Below are positions 32,781 to 44,999 of a DNA stretch of 64,000 nt, in pieces. How positions within the stretch are numbered: the first letter of the stretch is position 1; every line of letters begins with the position of its first letter. The position numbers were made by a program, and so were the translations under genes. The stretch is from the NCBI GenBank assembly GCA_030549335.1, contig CM060183.1, positions 34,222,768 through 34,286,767 of the forward strand, written 5' to 3'. Origin of the DNA: Pontederia crassipes (Eukaryota; Streptophyta; Magnoliopsida; Commelinales; Pontederiaceae). The notes below the pieces were generated by a model. It ran no database searches. It was not told the DNA's origin and saw only the letters and a program-made list of their open reading frames with translations.

Positions 32781-33353
32781 TATGGAAGTGCATAGTATTC
32801 GTGGCTCGCCACACTTATGTGATCGCTTGTACTATCTACATCTCACGTGTTAAGATATGCCATATATAAATTTATATATATGCATCCCTTTGGCTCGTTT
32901 TGGTCGTTATTTGTTACTTCCATAAATTATGAAGGAATAATCAAAGATAGTTAACACAGAGCCAGTAGGTTGTTCTGAAACCGTGGATTCTTAATAACCT
33001 CAAGTTCGAACTTCAGAATCGTCGCTTTAGTAGTTCAAACACAGGATTAAGGTGTTAGTGGTTTCGAAAATTGATGGATCACTTATCATGATCGAAAAAA
33101 ATTATGAGAGAATAATTCACGAAGAATTAAAATGTAGAAATAATTCGGACTTGGTACTTATTGATATGACTTAAATCGTAAGTCATCTTTTAGTCGTGAA
33201 ACCAACGTTCTCCAATCCGACCATCCACTGTACTTTAGTAGTTTCTTTTCGCGAAACCACAAATTGACGCTGCCAAATCTCTTCCTCTTGTACAGCGAAC
33301 GTTTCCGACCACGGAATTCGCCGCCGACGAACTCTGGCCAGCGGTCAATGTTA
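32781..33353. other. Intergenic, nothing recognised
   Basis: The first about 150 bp resemble the 3' flank of the 44-kb BURP gene (CTTTGGCTCGTTTTGGTCGT). The rest shows no gene or element signature. Confidence 0.4.
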
Positions 33354-33676
33354 GAGCTTCTGTAACTCAGCCCATTACTTTCAGGCCCAAAACGTAATTG
33401 CTGAGTATAAAAGGTAAGTGTATAGATCAAGCTGCTAACCTAATTTCTCTTTCATCTCTTGTTCTTTCATGCTTCTTCCTTGGATTCTTGCTTAAATGAC
33501 CAGATCTGATCATCTACTAAATAAAGGGTTGTGGATCGCCCACCTTCAAGTGCATAAGCTCTCTCTACAGCGGCGGGCAGAAGCTTTGTTTCTTCCTCCT
33601 ATCACTTCTCGACAAGATGAGTTGCTAAAGCCTTGTCTAACTTTCTCTTCTCTTGTCAGATTCTAACTTGTCTTCA
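33354..33676. repeat. LTR-like direct repeat, copy 1 (partner at 39230-39588)
   Basis: TGTTAGAGCTTCTG..GTCTTCA matches 39230-39588 (TGCTAGAGCTTTTA..GTCTTCA) over its length, including TTACTTTCAGGCCCAAA, AAAGGGTTGTGGATC and TCTCGACAAGATGA. TG..CA ends suggest LTRs, but I found no target duplication or polypurine tract. Confidence 0.6.
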
Positions 33677-34117
33677 TATGCAGGAACCAGCAACAAAGGA
33701 AGAGGCTCACAGGACTACAAGAAACAAACGTATAGGAGAAAGAGACAAGAGAAATAAGAAAAGACACAAAATTTCGGCAGCTCAAGCTCCAAGAACTCAA
33801 GAGTAACTGCAAAATGACATTGAGAGATAATTCCTCTTCCCAGCCATTTTGTTGTATTTGTACGCTTTGTTTAATTGCCATTTGTCACACATGTTAACAA
33901 CCACATGCCTTTTATCTGGTTCAGTTAGTAGTTTCCATACATGGACAACTGTGCACTTATTAATATTGAATTGTACATGATTATGTTGAAACAAGTACTA
34001 AAGCTTGTATACAGTTTTAAAGTATTTAGTTTATAAAGCTTTTTTAGTTTATACTAATATCTGGTAAGTGCATGCTTCAGGGTATTGGAGGTCTCGTGGT
34101 CGATTCCAGCTTCAGAT
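33677..34117. other. Intergenic, nothing recognised
   Basis: AT-rich. A GGTCTCGTGGTCGATTCCAG word at 34090-34109 resembles a tRNA B-box, so a SINE-like head is possible, but there is no A-box at the right spacing. Confidence 0.35.
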
Positions 34118-35737
34118 TGTTTTGTTATATTTTTACATTTCATTTATTGGATGTTAGGAATAACTTGAATATATAATAATTTAATTAATTATATATTAAA
34201 TGCAGTAAATATAATTTGTGGATCTAAAAAACATGGGGCCAAATGCATTAATTTGAAAAACTTATTTTTTTTAGAGTTGCATTTATTTTGTTGCTATTTT
34301 TTATTATACTTTCTTTTATCCTTGTTTTGTTATATTTTTACATTTCATTTATTGGATGTTAGGAATAACTTGAATATATAATAATTTAATTAATTATATA
34401 TTAAATGCAGTAAATATAATTTGTGGATCTAAAAAACATGGGGCCAAATGCATTAATTTGAAAAACTTATTTTTTTTAGAGTTGCATTTATTTTGTTGCT
34501 ATTTTTTTATTATACTTTCTTTTATCCTTCTTTTTTTTGGTATTTTTTAGTAATATTTTTATTTATTCAGTTAAAACTAATTAACTTCTAAATTATTTCA
34601 TTTATATTTTAAAGTATATATTTTATGGTGTATATTAGTAATGTAAAAAAATCAATCAATCCGAAAAACTTACTCAACCCAAAAAACAAAATTAAAAAAA
34701 TTAAAAATTAGGAGACCAAATACGATTTACGGCAATTTTTTAACGGAGCAAAACTAACCCGCTTAAAGGATCCATGTCTGTTTTTATTTATTATTTATTA
34801 TTTATATTTATATAATTAATTTATAAGTAATTATTTTTATTATTGGTATAATAGTTTTTTTATATACTTTAATATGTTCAAATCATATTATAAAACTCTA
34901 GATCAATAGTTCTAATATTATATCCTATGTTTAGTTATAAAATTAAATATATTATTATTAATAATAATTTATTATATATTTTTTAAAAATATTATTTCAC
35001 TAAAACAGAGGTTTGAAAAAAATCATCCGAATTCAGATTGTTTTGTTATATTTTTACATTTCATTTATTGGATGTTAGGAATAACTTGAATATATAATAA
35101 TTTAATTAATTATATATTAAATGCAGTAAATATAATTTGTGGATCTAAAAAACATGGGGCCAAATGCATTAATTTGAAAAACTTATTTTTTTTAGAGTTG
35201 CATTTATTTTGTTGCTATTTTTTATTATACTTTCTTTTATCCTTCTTTTTTTGGTATTTTTTAGTAATATTTTATTTATTCAGTTAAAACTAATTAACTT
35301 ATAATTTATTTCATTTATATTTTAAAGTATATATTTTATGGTGTATATTAGTAATGTAAAAAAAATCAATCAATCCGAAAAACTTACTCAACTCAAAAAA
35401 CAAAATTAAAAAAATTAAAAATTAGGAGACCAAATACGATTTACGGCAGTTTTTTAATAGAGCAAAACTAACCGCTTAAAGGATCCATGTCTGTTTTTAT
35501 TTATTATTTATATTTATATAATTAATTTATAAGTAATTATTTTTATTATTGGTATAATAGTTTTTTTATATACTTTAATATGTTCAAATCACATTATAAA
35601 ACTCTAGATCAATAGTTCTAATATTATATCCTATGTTTAGTTATAAAATTAAATATGTTATTATTAATAATAATTTATTATATATTTTTTAAAAATATTA
35701 TTTCACTAAAACAGAGGTTTGAAAAAAATCATCCGAA
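34118..35737. repeat. Tandem direct duplication in an AT-rich repeat (204 + 709 + 700 bp)
   Basis: A unit starting TTGTTTTGTTATATTTTTAC occurs at 34118, 34322 and 35038. Copies 2 (34322-35030) and 3 (35038-35737) match almost base for base; copy 1 is a 204-bp partial. Both 34118 and 35038 are preceded by TTCAGA. Noncoding. Differences are a few indels in homopolymers and a handful of substitutions. Confidence 0.9.
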
Positions 35738-35935
35738 AAAATTGGGATGATTTTTCCTTTTTCTAAATGATTTTAGGTTGGTTTTTGTAATTTAAAAAAT
35801 CACCCGAATCGACCAAAAAATAATGGATGATTTTTTTTAATCTAAAAATCGACTCGACCTGAACCACTTTCGACCCTAATATATGTTGGCCCCCCCTAAA
35901 ATATTTTTCTGGCTCCGTCCCTACTTGTATACTAA
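35738..35935. repeat. End of a transposon-like repeat
   Basis: AT-rich DNA ending GGCCCCCCCTAAAATATTTT and CTGGCTCCGTCCCT, a word commonly seen at the end of dispersed plant repeats. An inverse-like GGGGCAGAGCCA occurs near 58458. Confidence 0.4.
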
Positions 35936-36552
35936 ATTGTATGTTAGTATATCTTGCTTTATTGTCGGATTGCTACTGCTTTGTTTCTTCTTTTTCATCA
36001 TCTGTTACTACACTTACTGCCTTTCATCTGTAATACTTCTTGTAATGTTTTCCTCTCTATTGTTATATCATAACATTTCCTCAGTTGGAAAATAGGCCTC
36101 ATCCTTGAGGTCGAAATTAGGAAAAGAGGAAATGACATGACCATAAGCCAAGCATTGTTGATTGGAAGATCCTCTGATTGAACTAATCCAATTATTGAAT
36201 TGAGCTTGTCTTTTAATAGCTCAGAACATAACCTCTAATAAAGCTAGTAACGCGGTAGTAGGAATGCTTGAACCCTCGACCTTTACTTGATTTTTCATGT
36301 AGGCTAGAATTTTTTATGGTTGACGACTATAGACATTTTCGAATGGAAATCTATAAGGTTGCAAATTCACAAATTAACTACTTAGAAACAACTGAAACTA
36401 ATGTTGAATATCCCTATAAAGAATATTATCTAAATAAGTCTCAATTGTAAAAGAAATTTTATTTGCTTTTAAATCTAGCTAACCATAATCATTTGAAAAT
36501 CTGATATGTCATTTTGTATATGAGTTGAGTTTCCAAGTTCGTGATGAGACAT
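35936..36552. other. Intergenic, nothing recognised
   Basis: Short open frames exist (for example 36268-36450), but none has a recognisable domain. Confidence 0.4.
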
Positions 36553-38050
36553 TGATGCGTTAAATTTGTAACAAATAAATTTGCTAACAAGTGCACTAGT
36601 CGTATTAAGTAATAAAATCTAATCTATTCTAATAATCTACTAAGAGAAGAAAAACGTATTGTGATATGAAAGTAGAAGATAAATGTGCAGAAAATTAAAT
36701 AACAAAAAATAAAATAAATTGGTGTTGAGCCTAAAGATTATGGATGATCAAAGATAAGGATGAGCTAACATGAATCACGATGATGATTGAATTATAACAA
36801 TGATAAACAAGTTCAGTTCTTAAGACAGATTAGGATTACTTAAGTTTTTTACCTCTACGCTGAGTAAATTAAACTATCTTAAGTCTTACAAAACTTAGGA
36901 TCACAATCACGGAGTTAACCTTCAGTTAATAAAGTTATTAAAATACATTAAGTTGTAAGTCCTAAACTAACAGTTATCTTCGCTGGGTAAAAATTGATAG
37001 ATCGCGCAAAATCAAGCACAAACGATGAGTTACAATATTTGTGTTATGATTGCTTCAACTCTCAAGTTAAAAATCAATTCATTGAATTAAATCCTAAAAC
37101 TAACCACCCAGATCTAGTTTGTAGTCTTATCTCAGAATATAATAATCTCAGTAAAAGACATTAACTACAACAATCATAATCAAAAGAAACTGAAATAACT
37201 ATATTAAATCAAATCCAATAATCGAGTTCATGCATTTTTCTCGAAATAATTATCTCTATTACAAAATTATTAGCATAAACAATATGGGTAAAAAACATCC
37301 AAACAATAATTAGAAGACCGAATTCATAGACTCCAATGATATCTGAATTTCTATAGAGTACACATGTTGAGTTGCTTCGCAGTTTCTCCTGAACAAACAT
37401 ATAAAAACCCTAAAATTCTTCCTCTGTAATGTAGCACAGCTCCCAGGTCTCAAGCACCTCCAAACATCACAAGCACACGTTTTTCTATCTTCTAAGACCT
37501 TTATTTATGTCCTCCAAGGGGTCCCAAGAGTTTTCGTAAAGTTTCGATTGGATTCAAAGTCCTTTTGTGTTAAAATTAGTAAATTCTTAATAAACTTTTA
37601 TAGGTCCTTAAAATCATCCAAAATTCTTTTTAAATCTGAGTAAATATGTTTCCTAATCATCCCTGAAGCTTAAGATAAAGTTTAGGTTCGATCTGGACTT
37701 AAAATTCTTAAGAAAAATCACAAAAATTTCGAAAACAACCTTCGTAACAGCCCACAATAACGGCCTATAATATGGATTTAAGAGCCCGCAACACTGATTT
37801 CACGGTCCACACAAAGTACAAATCGAAGTAAAAGTTAGATTTTAACGATCCGTAACATCTGGTCATGACCCGTAACTCAGACAAGTTTTTGATTCAAAAC
37901 TGAACATTTTAACGGGTCGTAATGAGTTGTTCCCACCCCTGCTACTACGACCGTTACGATCATATAATGACCCGTTATATTTAATTCAGTCCTGACGGCC
38001 TTAATTAATTTTTACTTTCTGGCTCTGTTTTAACTTCGATTAGAGTGTCG
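36553..38050 (-). mobile_element. Gypsy (Tat/Athila-like) LTR remnant
   Basis: It starts TGATGCG and continues GCTAACAAGTGCACTAGTCG then TATTAAGTAATAAAATC. This is like the LTR at 24762 (TGATGCGG.., TTAATCGTTCAAGTAATAAAA). A long noncoding body follows with CGTAACAGCCCACAATAACGG-type words, also paralleled near 25700. The distal end is not found, so it is truncated. Confidence 0.55.
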
Positions 38051-38071
38051 TTTGTTTATGTGGATTTTTGA

Positions 38072-38995
38072 CTAAATTCTCTTCCATTTTCTGCAATAAA
38101 ATATAGAATTTGGATAGATTCCAATTTTTATAAAATTAAAGAAAATAAGGTAAAAAATAATGCATGCTATAAGAAAAGGAATCGAAATGTAATTAAATGC
38201 ATTACTAATTATATGTTGTATTTTGCATGAATTAGACATGTAGCATAGATCATTCTTTCTTATTGCCATCATATCCATAGGGAATAACTCCTCAACATGT
38301 AAAGTAGATATAGGTAATGCATTTGAGCTAACCGCAGAAGCATTTGAAGAACTAGGGGTAGACTGAACGGGAGTAAATTCCAAGAGCCCACTAACTAAAT
38401 TAGAAGTTGAACATTGTGGTTGTGAATATGCATATTTATAATCATCATGTGCATTCTGCAATTTTTTCACTTGTAACTTGACCAATAAATGAGCTTGCAT
38501 TAAAATTTTAGGTTCAAATTTGGATGGACAAATCTTCTTTCCAGAGCTTTCACAAACTGAGTGCAGGAACTTAGTTGCTTATTTTGATACATCCACTTGT
38601 ACCATTATTGTACCTCTCTTTCAAAATTCAATGAGACCATTGTGATATTAGATCCTTCAGAAATATTATAGAAATCTTGAATTTATTCAGTTTTGAAATC
38701 CCATTCCATAAGATTAGTTCTAGTAAATTTAGGAAGCTTCATTTTAGCAATAGAAACATAGGCATCATAATTTAGGCTACCCATATGATAGTTTAAAATA
38801 TTATCTCCAAGATTATGATTACCATCAAAATTACTTTTAATATAAGTAGCATTTAATCTACTATTCAGATCACCAAATTTCATCCCAAGATACGCTATAG
38901 AATCATTCACAAAAGTAAACTTTTCATTAATAAAAGAAATATGTTGTTCCATTGAAGTCTGTTGATGGACTCCTCCATTCTAGACCATCTAATCT
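38072..38995 (-). pseudogene. Ty3/Gypsy gag fragment
   Basis: Minus-strand MEQHISFINEKFTFVNDSIA (N-terminal coiled region), then MKLPKFTRTNLMEWDFKTE and, past a stop, IQDFYNISEGSNITMVSLNF, EREVQ..WYKWMYQ and CTQFVKALERRFVHP. This matches the Retrotrans_gag layout KLxFPxFxGxNxxxWxFKxEQ, then ALExRFGPS. Stops and frameshifts are present; no pol was found. Confidence 0.75.
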
Positions 38996-39229
38996 CATTT
39001 GCCATAATAATAGATTGCGTAGAATCTTCTGAATTACAGAATCTTATCTTTTAAAAATTCAAGAATAACACTAAGACAATGAAGATTCTTTTCAAGATTG
39101 CAGAAATCTCTTCCAAATTGATCAAAATCTTATCATAATTGCATAAAAAAAATCAAGAATTGCAAAAATTCTCCTCAAGAATGCCAAGATTGATATCAAG
39201 AGTGTAGGAAACTCAACAAGAGCATCAAA

Positions 39230-39588
39230 TGCTAGAGCTTTTATAGCCCAACTCACTACTTTCAGGCCCAAACATAATTGCTGAGAGTATAGGTCAAGCT
39301 GCTACCTAAGTTCCCTTTCATCTATTGTGTGAGCTTTCTTTCCAACTAGGGTTTTTTCTTCCATGCTTCTTCCTTGGATTCTTGCTTGAAGAAATGACCA
39401 GATCTGATCATTTACTACATAAAGGGTTGTGGATCACCGACCTTCAAGTGCATAAGCTCTCTCTACAATGGCAGACAGAAGCTTTCTTTCTTGCTCCCAT
39501 CATTTCTCGACAAGATGAATTGCTAAAGCCCTTGTCTAACTCTATCTTCTCTAGTCATATTCTAATTAGCAGAACCCAGGTCTTCATA
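39230..39588. repeat. LTR-like direct repeat, copy 2
   Basis: Partner of 33354-33676 with small indels. It lies just beyond the 5' side of the minus-strand Gypsy gag, so it may be that element's 5' LTR. Confidence 0.6.
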
Positions 39589-39599
39589 TCGGTGTAAGT

Positions 39600-40960
39600 A
39601 TGGAAAGTTGAAGCTTTGGTTAGATCCTACATGTCATGAGACCAAAATAGTAATCCTAACTCAGCCTGGTTTTGGAAGATAATGGAAACAACACAAAAAA
39701 AAAATAAGAACTGGATTTACAAAAGTAATTACCAATGGTCAACACACAAGCATCTTGATGGATCCATGGATCTCGGACATCCCCCTTGCTTTCATCAAGC
39801 CTACTTTCATCAATGTAGAAATTTTATCATTTGAACATAATGTTGACATGCTCATTACTAACAACACATGGAATATTCAGATGCTTCATTCCTGCTTTGG
39901 TAATCAACTAATATCTCAAATTGTTTCTATTCACCTACCTGCGACTATCGCCAATGATGAACCATGGGTGTGGACAACTGATTCACATGGCTGAGCTAAT
40001 GCAAAATCTGTCTATCGTTTCCTATGCACGCGTAGCTGCTCAACTTTAGCATCTGGACGGCTGTACTGGAACTCTTTATGGCAAATCAAAGTCCCCCATA
40101 AAATTTCGATCTTTTTTGGGAAATTAATGCATAATCGGCTCACAACTAAGGATCTATTTCTGCGTTTTGATAATTCTGTGAACACGAATGCACTTTCTGT
40201 GGTTTAAACGTTGAATCAAACTACCATTTATTATTTCAATGTTTAGTTTCTCATGAGCTTTGGACGATTTTCCAATAACAGACAAATTATAATTTTAATT
40301 TTTTGGACTCTTAGCATATGAGAGATTGGATCAAGGAAGGTCGCTCATTGGACCGGAGATCAAAAAAAGAGTTTTTCTATCACTTTTTGGATTCTGTCTT
40401 TGGGGGCTTTGGAAGGCTAGAAATAATTACCACTTTAGTTCTAGAGTTCGGTGGGAGCCCCCGGCTCATGGTTGGGTTAAGCTCAACTCCGATGGATCCT
40501 TCTGTGATCCATCTGTGTCGAGGGGAGCGGGCTACATTATTCATGCCCCTAACTATTTTTTTTGCGGCAGGGTGTTGTAGGAGGATTGCGTAGGAGATAT
40601 TAGAGCTTGAAGCTTGGGGTATGCTACAGGAGCTCGAGACATGCAAAGGGCTCGGCTTCCTCAATGTCATTGCTGAGATGGACTCGGAGATTCTATTAAA
40701 AATCACAACTAGGGAGAACGACACTCATGGAGAATATAGAACATTATGTCATTCATATGGGACATATCCAAAGATTTTCAAACTTTTCAAATACAACTAA
40801 TAGATTTTGTAATAGGACTGTTGACTTTTTGACGAATTTTGGTGTAATTCATGTCACCAATATTCTATGTGAGTGAAATCTCCCTCATAATCTCCTCACC
40901 ATTTTGTACGAGGACATTTCTTTGATAACCTAATGATATCTAACTTTTTTAAAAAAAAGA
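39600..40960 (+). pseudogene. LINE C-terminal fragment (zf-RVT and RNase H) with 3' end
   Basis: Translation: SAWFWKIMETTQKKNKNWIY and MMDPWISDIPLAF (linker), DEPWVWTTDSHG, IKVPHKISIFFGKLMHNRLT (zf-RVT), then FCLWGLWKARNNYHFSSRVR, GWVKLNSDGSF and GAGYIIHAPN (RNase H-like). The 3' end is near 40960, after TTTTTTAAAAAAAA. Multiple stops. It may continue the RT piece at 30086-30862. Confidence 0.8.
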
Positions 40961-42640
40961 ATAATAACTTTTAGTATTTTTGTTATAATAGCCACTCAAG
41001 AAGAACAAATTCAATCTTGCTGAAAGGAATGTTAATATCTTCATTTACCAACTTAAATTTTAGAAACTCATAACATGACTATAGGAATCCACTAATTGGT
41101 TCTAAATTTATTCTGACTCCAAATGGCAAAAGACATTGTAAATTATTTCAATGCAAAAATATTGTTGTAGTGCACGTGAAGTCCTGGGACTCAGCTTTGT
41201 CCGATCGTTTTGAGTTGACGTCTTGTTGGCCCCGGGTTTTTACCTACGTCCCCGTAGCGGCAGAGGGCGGCGTCACGGGTGTGTGCGACACAACTGATCA
41301 TCTGCAGTTAATTAATCACGAGTGTGTCCGATACAACTGATCATCTGCAGTTAACTAATCACGCGTGTCTGCGATACAACTAATGATTTCTAATTGAGTA
41401 ATGATTGCATCGAATATAATCGCATTGAATAGAATTGTATTAAAGTAATATTATTTTCAAAATTGAATAGGAAATATCATTACAATATAATGTATAAATA
41501 ATAATAATAAACCATTAGTAATAAATAAATTTATGTGAAAATATCATTTATTATATATTAAAAATTAAGACTTATTCTATATCACAAATATATTATTATT
41601 ATGTTTTTATTAATTATATAATACTAGCTTATTTTTATTATAATTTACTCTTGAATTTTCTGCTAATCTACTTTTAGTTCTCATCCCATAATTATTTCTT
41701 AAAGTTCATTTTGCTATAAATAAATCCTTGTATTTTGTGTAATCTTTCCATCTTAATTTCTTACTTTTATTTAAATTTAGAGATGATTTTTTTTTTCAAA
41801 TTTTCTCCTATGATTCAAAAAATTAATGCTACCCAAAATCAAGATGACTACTAGATTATTATTATTATTAAAGCTAAGTAGCTATCTTTCTTATTATTCA
41901 CTTTTACTTTCCTTTTAATTTTTAAATATCTTGTGATTTGGGCTTTATTTCATTCGGTTTTTTTGTTTCCTTTTAATTGTCCATTTTATATTATTTGTTT
42001 CATTTTAAAATAAATAAATAAAAAATGGGTTGAACCATAATGTCCGTTTGAACTCTATTTTATCAGCTTTTTTTGGTTCATAATGAATTTCTGTTATCAA
42101 GATCAATTATATATAAAATTGGATCGAACCGACTATCGATTCACGATTGAATAGTCCGATTGGTTCAGACTGGTCATGAAAACATTGGATACAAGTGATC
42201 ATCTGATAGTTAATTAATCACAACTATGTGAAAAACAACTCATCTCTTCAGTTAATTTGACAGCACAGGAATTGACTCACCAATGAGATCACTCTGTTGT
42301 TTAGTGCCCTTCTAATCCCCGCTTCACTAATCATAACGCATTCATGTTGTTCCATAAATCGTAACAAAAGAACAAGTAATATGCGTATGGATTAACTCTT
42401 GAATTCAGCATTTAGGTGGGGTTAGCGCACACAGGAAAAGAAACCTGTATAATAAAGAAATTACACCCATGGATCATCAATATCTTAAACCATATATGTT
42501 GACACCCTAGATAAATTTTTTATCACTAGCCTAACTTCTTTTTGGACAAAGAACATCAATATCTTAATTTTTTCACATAATTAGCCTCACAATCAATTTT
42601 TTTGAAAAATTACCAGTTGTATAAAGCTATACTCTTAAAT
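40961..42640. other. Intergenic AT-rich DNA with a small minisatellite
   Basis: No genes seen. 41279-41400 holds the minisatellite listed separately. 42110-42190 (CGAACCGACTATCGATTCAC, ending GAAAACATTGG) resembles the end of the TIR element at 42641-43512. Confidence 0.5.
41279..41400. repeat. Minisatellite, about 43-bp unit
   Basis: About two and a half units of GTGTGTxCGAxACAACTGATC / ATCTGCAGTTAATTAATCAC are in tandem. A degenerate related stretch is at 42185-42260. Confidence 0.7.
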
Positions 42641-43512
42641 GCAATGTTATTAAAAATCAGAATGGATTGGTCGACTCAATTGGTTCAATTATGAACTCAT
42701 GATGGATACGATTTAGTTTAATGTCAAAATCAATTTTGGATTTAAACCAACCGATGAACAGATTCTCGCAGTTGAACCTAGTTCAAATTTAAATTTAAAG
42801 AACCAAAGAAAATATATTAAGAAAATTTAAATTTAATAACATCGGAAAGTAATAAAAGAAGAAGGAAAGCTAAAAGAGAGAGAAAAAATAAGTAGAAAAT
42901 TAAATAGAAATAAAAAGGTAAGTATTAAGAAAATGATTAAAAATAAACTATCAAAAGCCATAAAAATGGAAATAAAAAAAGAAAGTGTTTAATAAAAATA
43001 AAAAAGAAATAAGCCTATTTTAAAATAAAGTATAATAATGTAACATCTATTATCATTAAATAATAAATAAAAAATCAATAATAACCTATTGATATTTAAA
43101 TATATACATTGGAAATTACTAATTTATCATTATTAAAAGTTCAAATAAAAAATATATTATATTAATAATTTTATTATTGATAATTTATTAGTATAATATT
43201 CATATATTACATCTAATGCTATATCTTTAAAATTATTATGAATAATATTAGGAAAATATTAAATTCTTCTAAAAGTTTAGCCTAAAAATCCCCTAATACT
43301 ACATTTTTAAAATTATCCCAAAAATTTGCTAAAATTACATTCATGTCATGTCATGGTGACTGAATTAAGAGACTAAATTATTCTAAATTAAGAGAATATA
43401 GCATTGCCCATAATGTTATTTTAAAAAAATTCTGTTCAATATCAGCGAATTTGATTGGACCGACTCATCGCGATACGGTAAAATTGTCTGTCCGGGGTTT
43501 TGAAAACATTGC
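42641..43512. mobile_element. Non-coding TIR element directly upstream of a BURP promoter
   Basis: The left end GCAATGTTATTAAAAATCAG and the right end, inverted, GCAATGTTTTCAAAACCCCG form an imperfect inverted repeat around 872 bp of AT-rich noncoding DNA. TAAAT is present just outside both ends (possible 5-bp duplication, offset by one base on the right). The right end is 34 bp from the TATA box of the BURP gene. The superfamily is not assigned. Confidence 0.55.
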
Positions 43513-43546
43513 CTAAATGATATGCTCACTACCAAGCACCACCATC

Positions 43547-43554
43547 TATAAATA
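43547..43554 (+). promoter_or_regulatory. TATA box of BURP gene 1
   Basis: TATAAATA lies 87 bp before the ATG at 43641. The other two BURP loci have the same word at 52946 and 57554 with similar spacing. Confidence 0.7.
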
Positions 43555-43640
43555 GGCACCTCATACATGTGCCTTGCCCTCGTCAGTTGTCTCTGAGCAC
43601 CCACAACAAGAAGCTTTACTACGATATTGGTTCGCTCTCC

Positions 43641-44985
43641 ATGTTTCGTCGGACTACTAGGGCACGCTTGCTCACTACTGCTTTCCACTTGTTCCTCATC
43701 TCTGTAAGAATAAATAGAAGACGGGCTCTATTTCTCTAATAAACTCTTGTTCCTTCATATATAGAAGTGTTTTTTTGTCTTTAAACCAAGGTTCATGTAT
43801 AATACCTTTTTTTCCCTAAAAAATATTGGTACAAGTGCATTTTAAATTTATTCTTGTTCATTGTCTACGTATTACCAGCTTTTAGCTGTGAGTCATGCAG
43901 CAACGACACCCGAAGAATATTGGCACTTGGTCCTTCCGAACACCCCCATTCCAAATGTCATTAGAGATATTCTATATACTGGTATTTAATTGTCCTTCGA
44001 CTCAGTGTATATTTACAGATATCCAAATAATTTGTATTTATATATACTTAAAATTTGTTTGTAGTTTATCTGTGCTTAAAATAATAATTATATGCGAAGA
44101 TACAATGGTCCATAATTCCATATACCGGAGAATATGATTTAAAATAATATTGAGGACACATAATATTGCATATCCCGCTCTGCGTTTCCATTTGTTTCTG
44201 CAGATGGGAAACAAAACTTCCACGTCGACAACGGAGAATACAGAGAACAGTTTTTCGACACTTTCACCAGCTACGGAGAAGGACCTCCTGATAAGGCCTG
44301 TGATCATGTAGTTCACTACGACCCAAGCATCACTTTTTACTTCATGGAGGAGGACCTCTTTAGGCCTGGTGCCAAGATGAACTTTCTATTCCCCAGAAGC
44401 AATTATGGGATCACCTTCCTCTCCCGTCAAGACGCCGAATCCCTCCCTTTCTCATCTTCGAAACTCCCCGAAATCTTTAGCCGCTTCTCCATAGAGCCTA
44501 AATACCCGTTGTCCAAGTACCTGAGAAATACGCTCACCAAGTGCGAGCTGCCGGACGCGTACGGGGAGACGAAGCTCTGCGCCACCTCCCTCGAGTCCAT
44601 GGTCGACTTTACCACCAGCAGCCTCGGGACGAACCAAGTCCAGGCGCTCTCTACCGTCGTGGTCGGTGAAAGAGACGAGAAGGAACCGGAGCTGTTCTCC
44701 ATTACTGGAACCCGCAGGCTCGACGGCGACAAACTGGTGTCCTGCCATGAAGAGGTCTACCCGTACGCCGTATTCTACTGTCATACATCCCCAGCCAGAG
44801 CGTACGTCGCCGAGTTGGTGGGAGAACACGGCACGAGGGTGGAGGCGGCCGTGGCGTGCCACACCGACACCAAAGGTTGGAGCCCCGAGCATTTGGCTTT
44901 CGAGATGCTGAAGGTGAAGCCTGGACAGGCCACCATCTGTCACTTCCTTCCACGAAGTGATCTCATCTTCCGTCGCAGCATTTAA
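43641..44985 (+). CDS. BURP-domain protein, 3 exons, 315 aa (RD22-like family, no repeats)
   Basis: Exons 43641-43703, 43879-43981 and 44204-44985; GT-AG introns of 175 and 222 bp (phases 0 and 1). Exon 1 and the start of exon 2 give a signal peptide (ARLLTTAFHLFLIS-LLAVSHA). Exon 2 has the family block EEYWHLVLPNTPIPNVIRDI. Residues 56-100 are a short polar spacer, without glycine repeats. The BURP domain (about 98-315) starts at TFYFMEEDLFRPGAKM and has CHEEVYPYAVFYCH, CH at TDTKGW and CHFLP, fitting CHX10CHX24CHX25CH. It ends at the expected RRSI. BURP proteins are plant-only secreted or vacuolar proteins linked to seed, wall and stress biology; the role of this one is unknown. Exon 3 is GC-rich. 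The start is supported by the TATA box and the signal peptide. The locus looks intact. Confidence 0.9.
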
Positions 44986-44999
44986 AGACGGACCATGCG

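Noticed and set aside
33354..39588. A complete LTR element bounded by the repeats at 33354 and 39230
   Set aside because: No matching target duplication, no polypurine tract at the left copy, and the interior holds unrelated repeats; only the repeat pair is reported.
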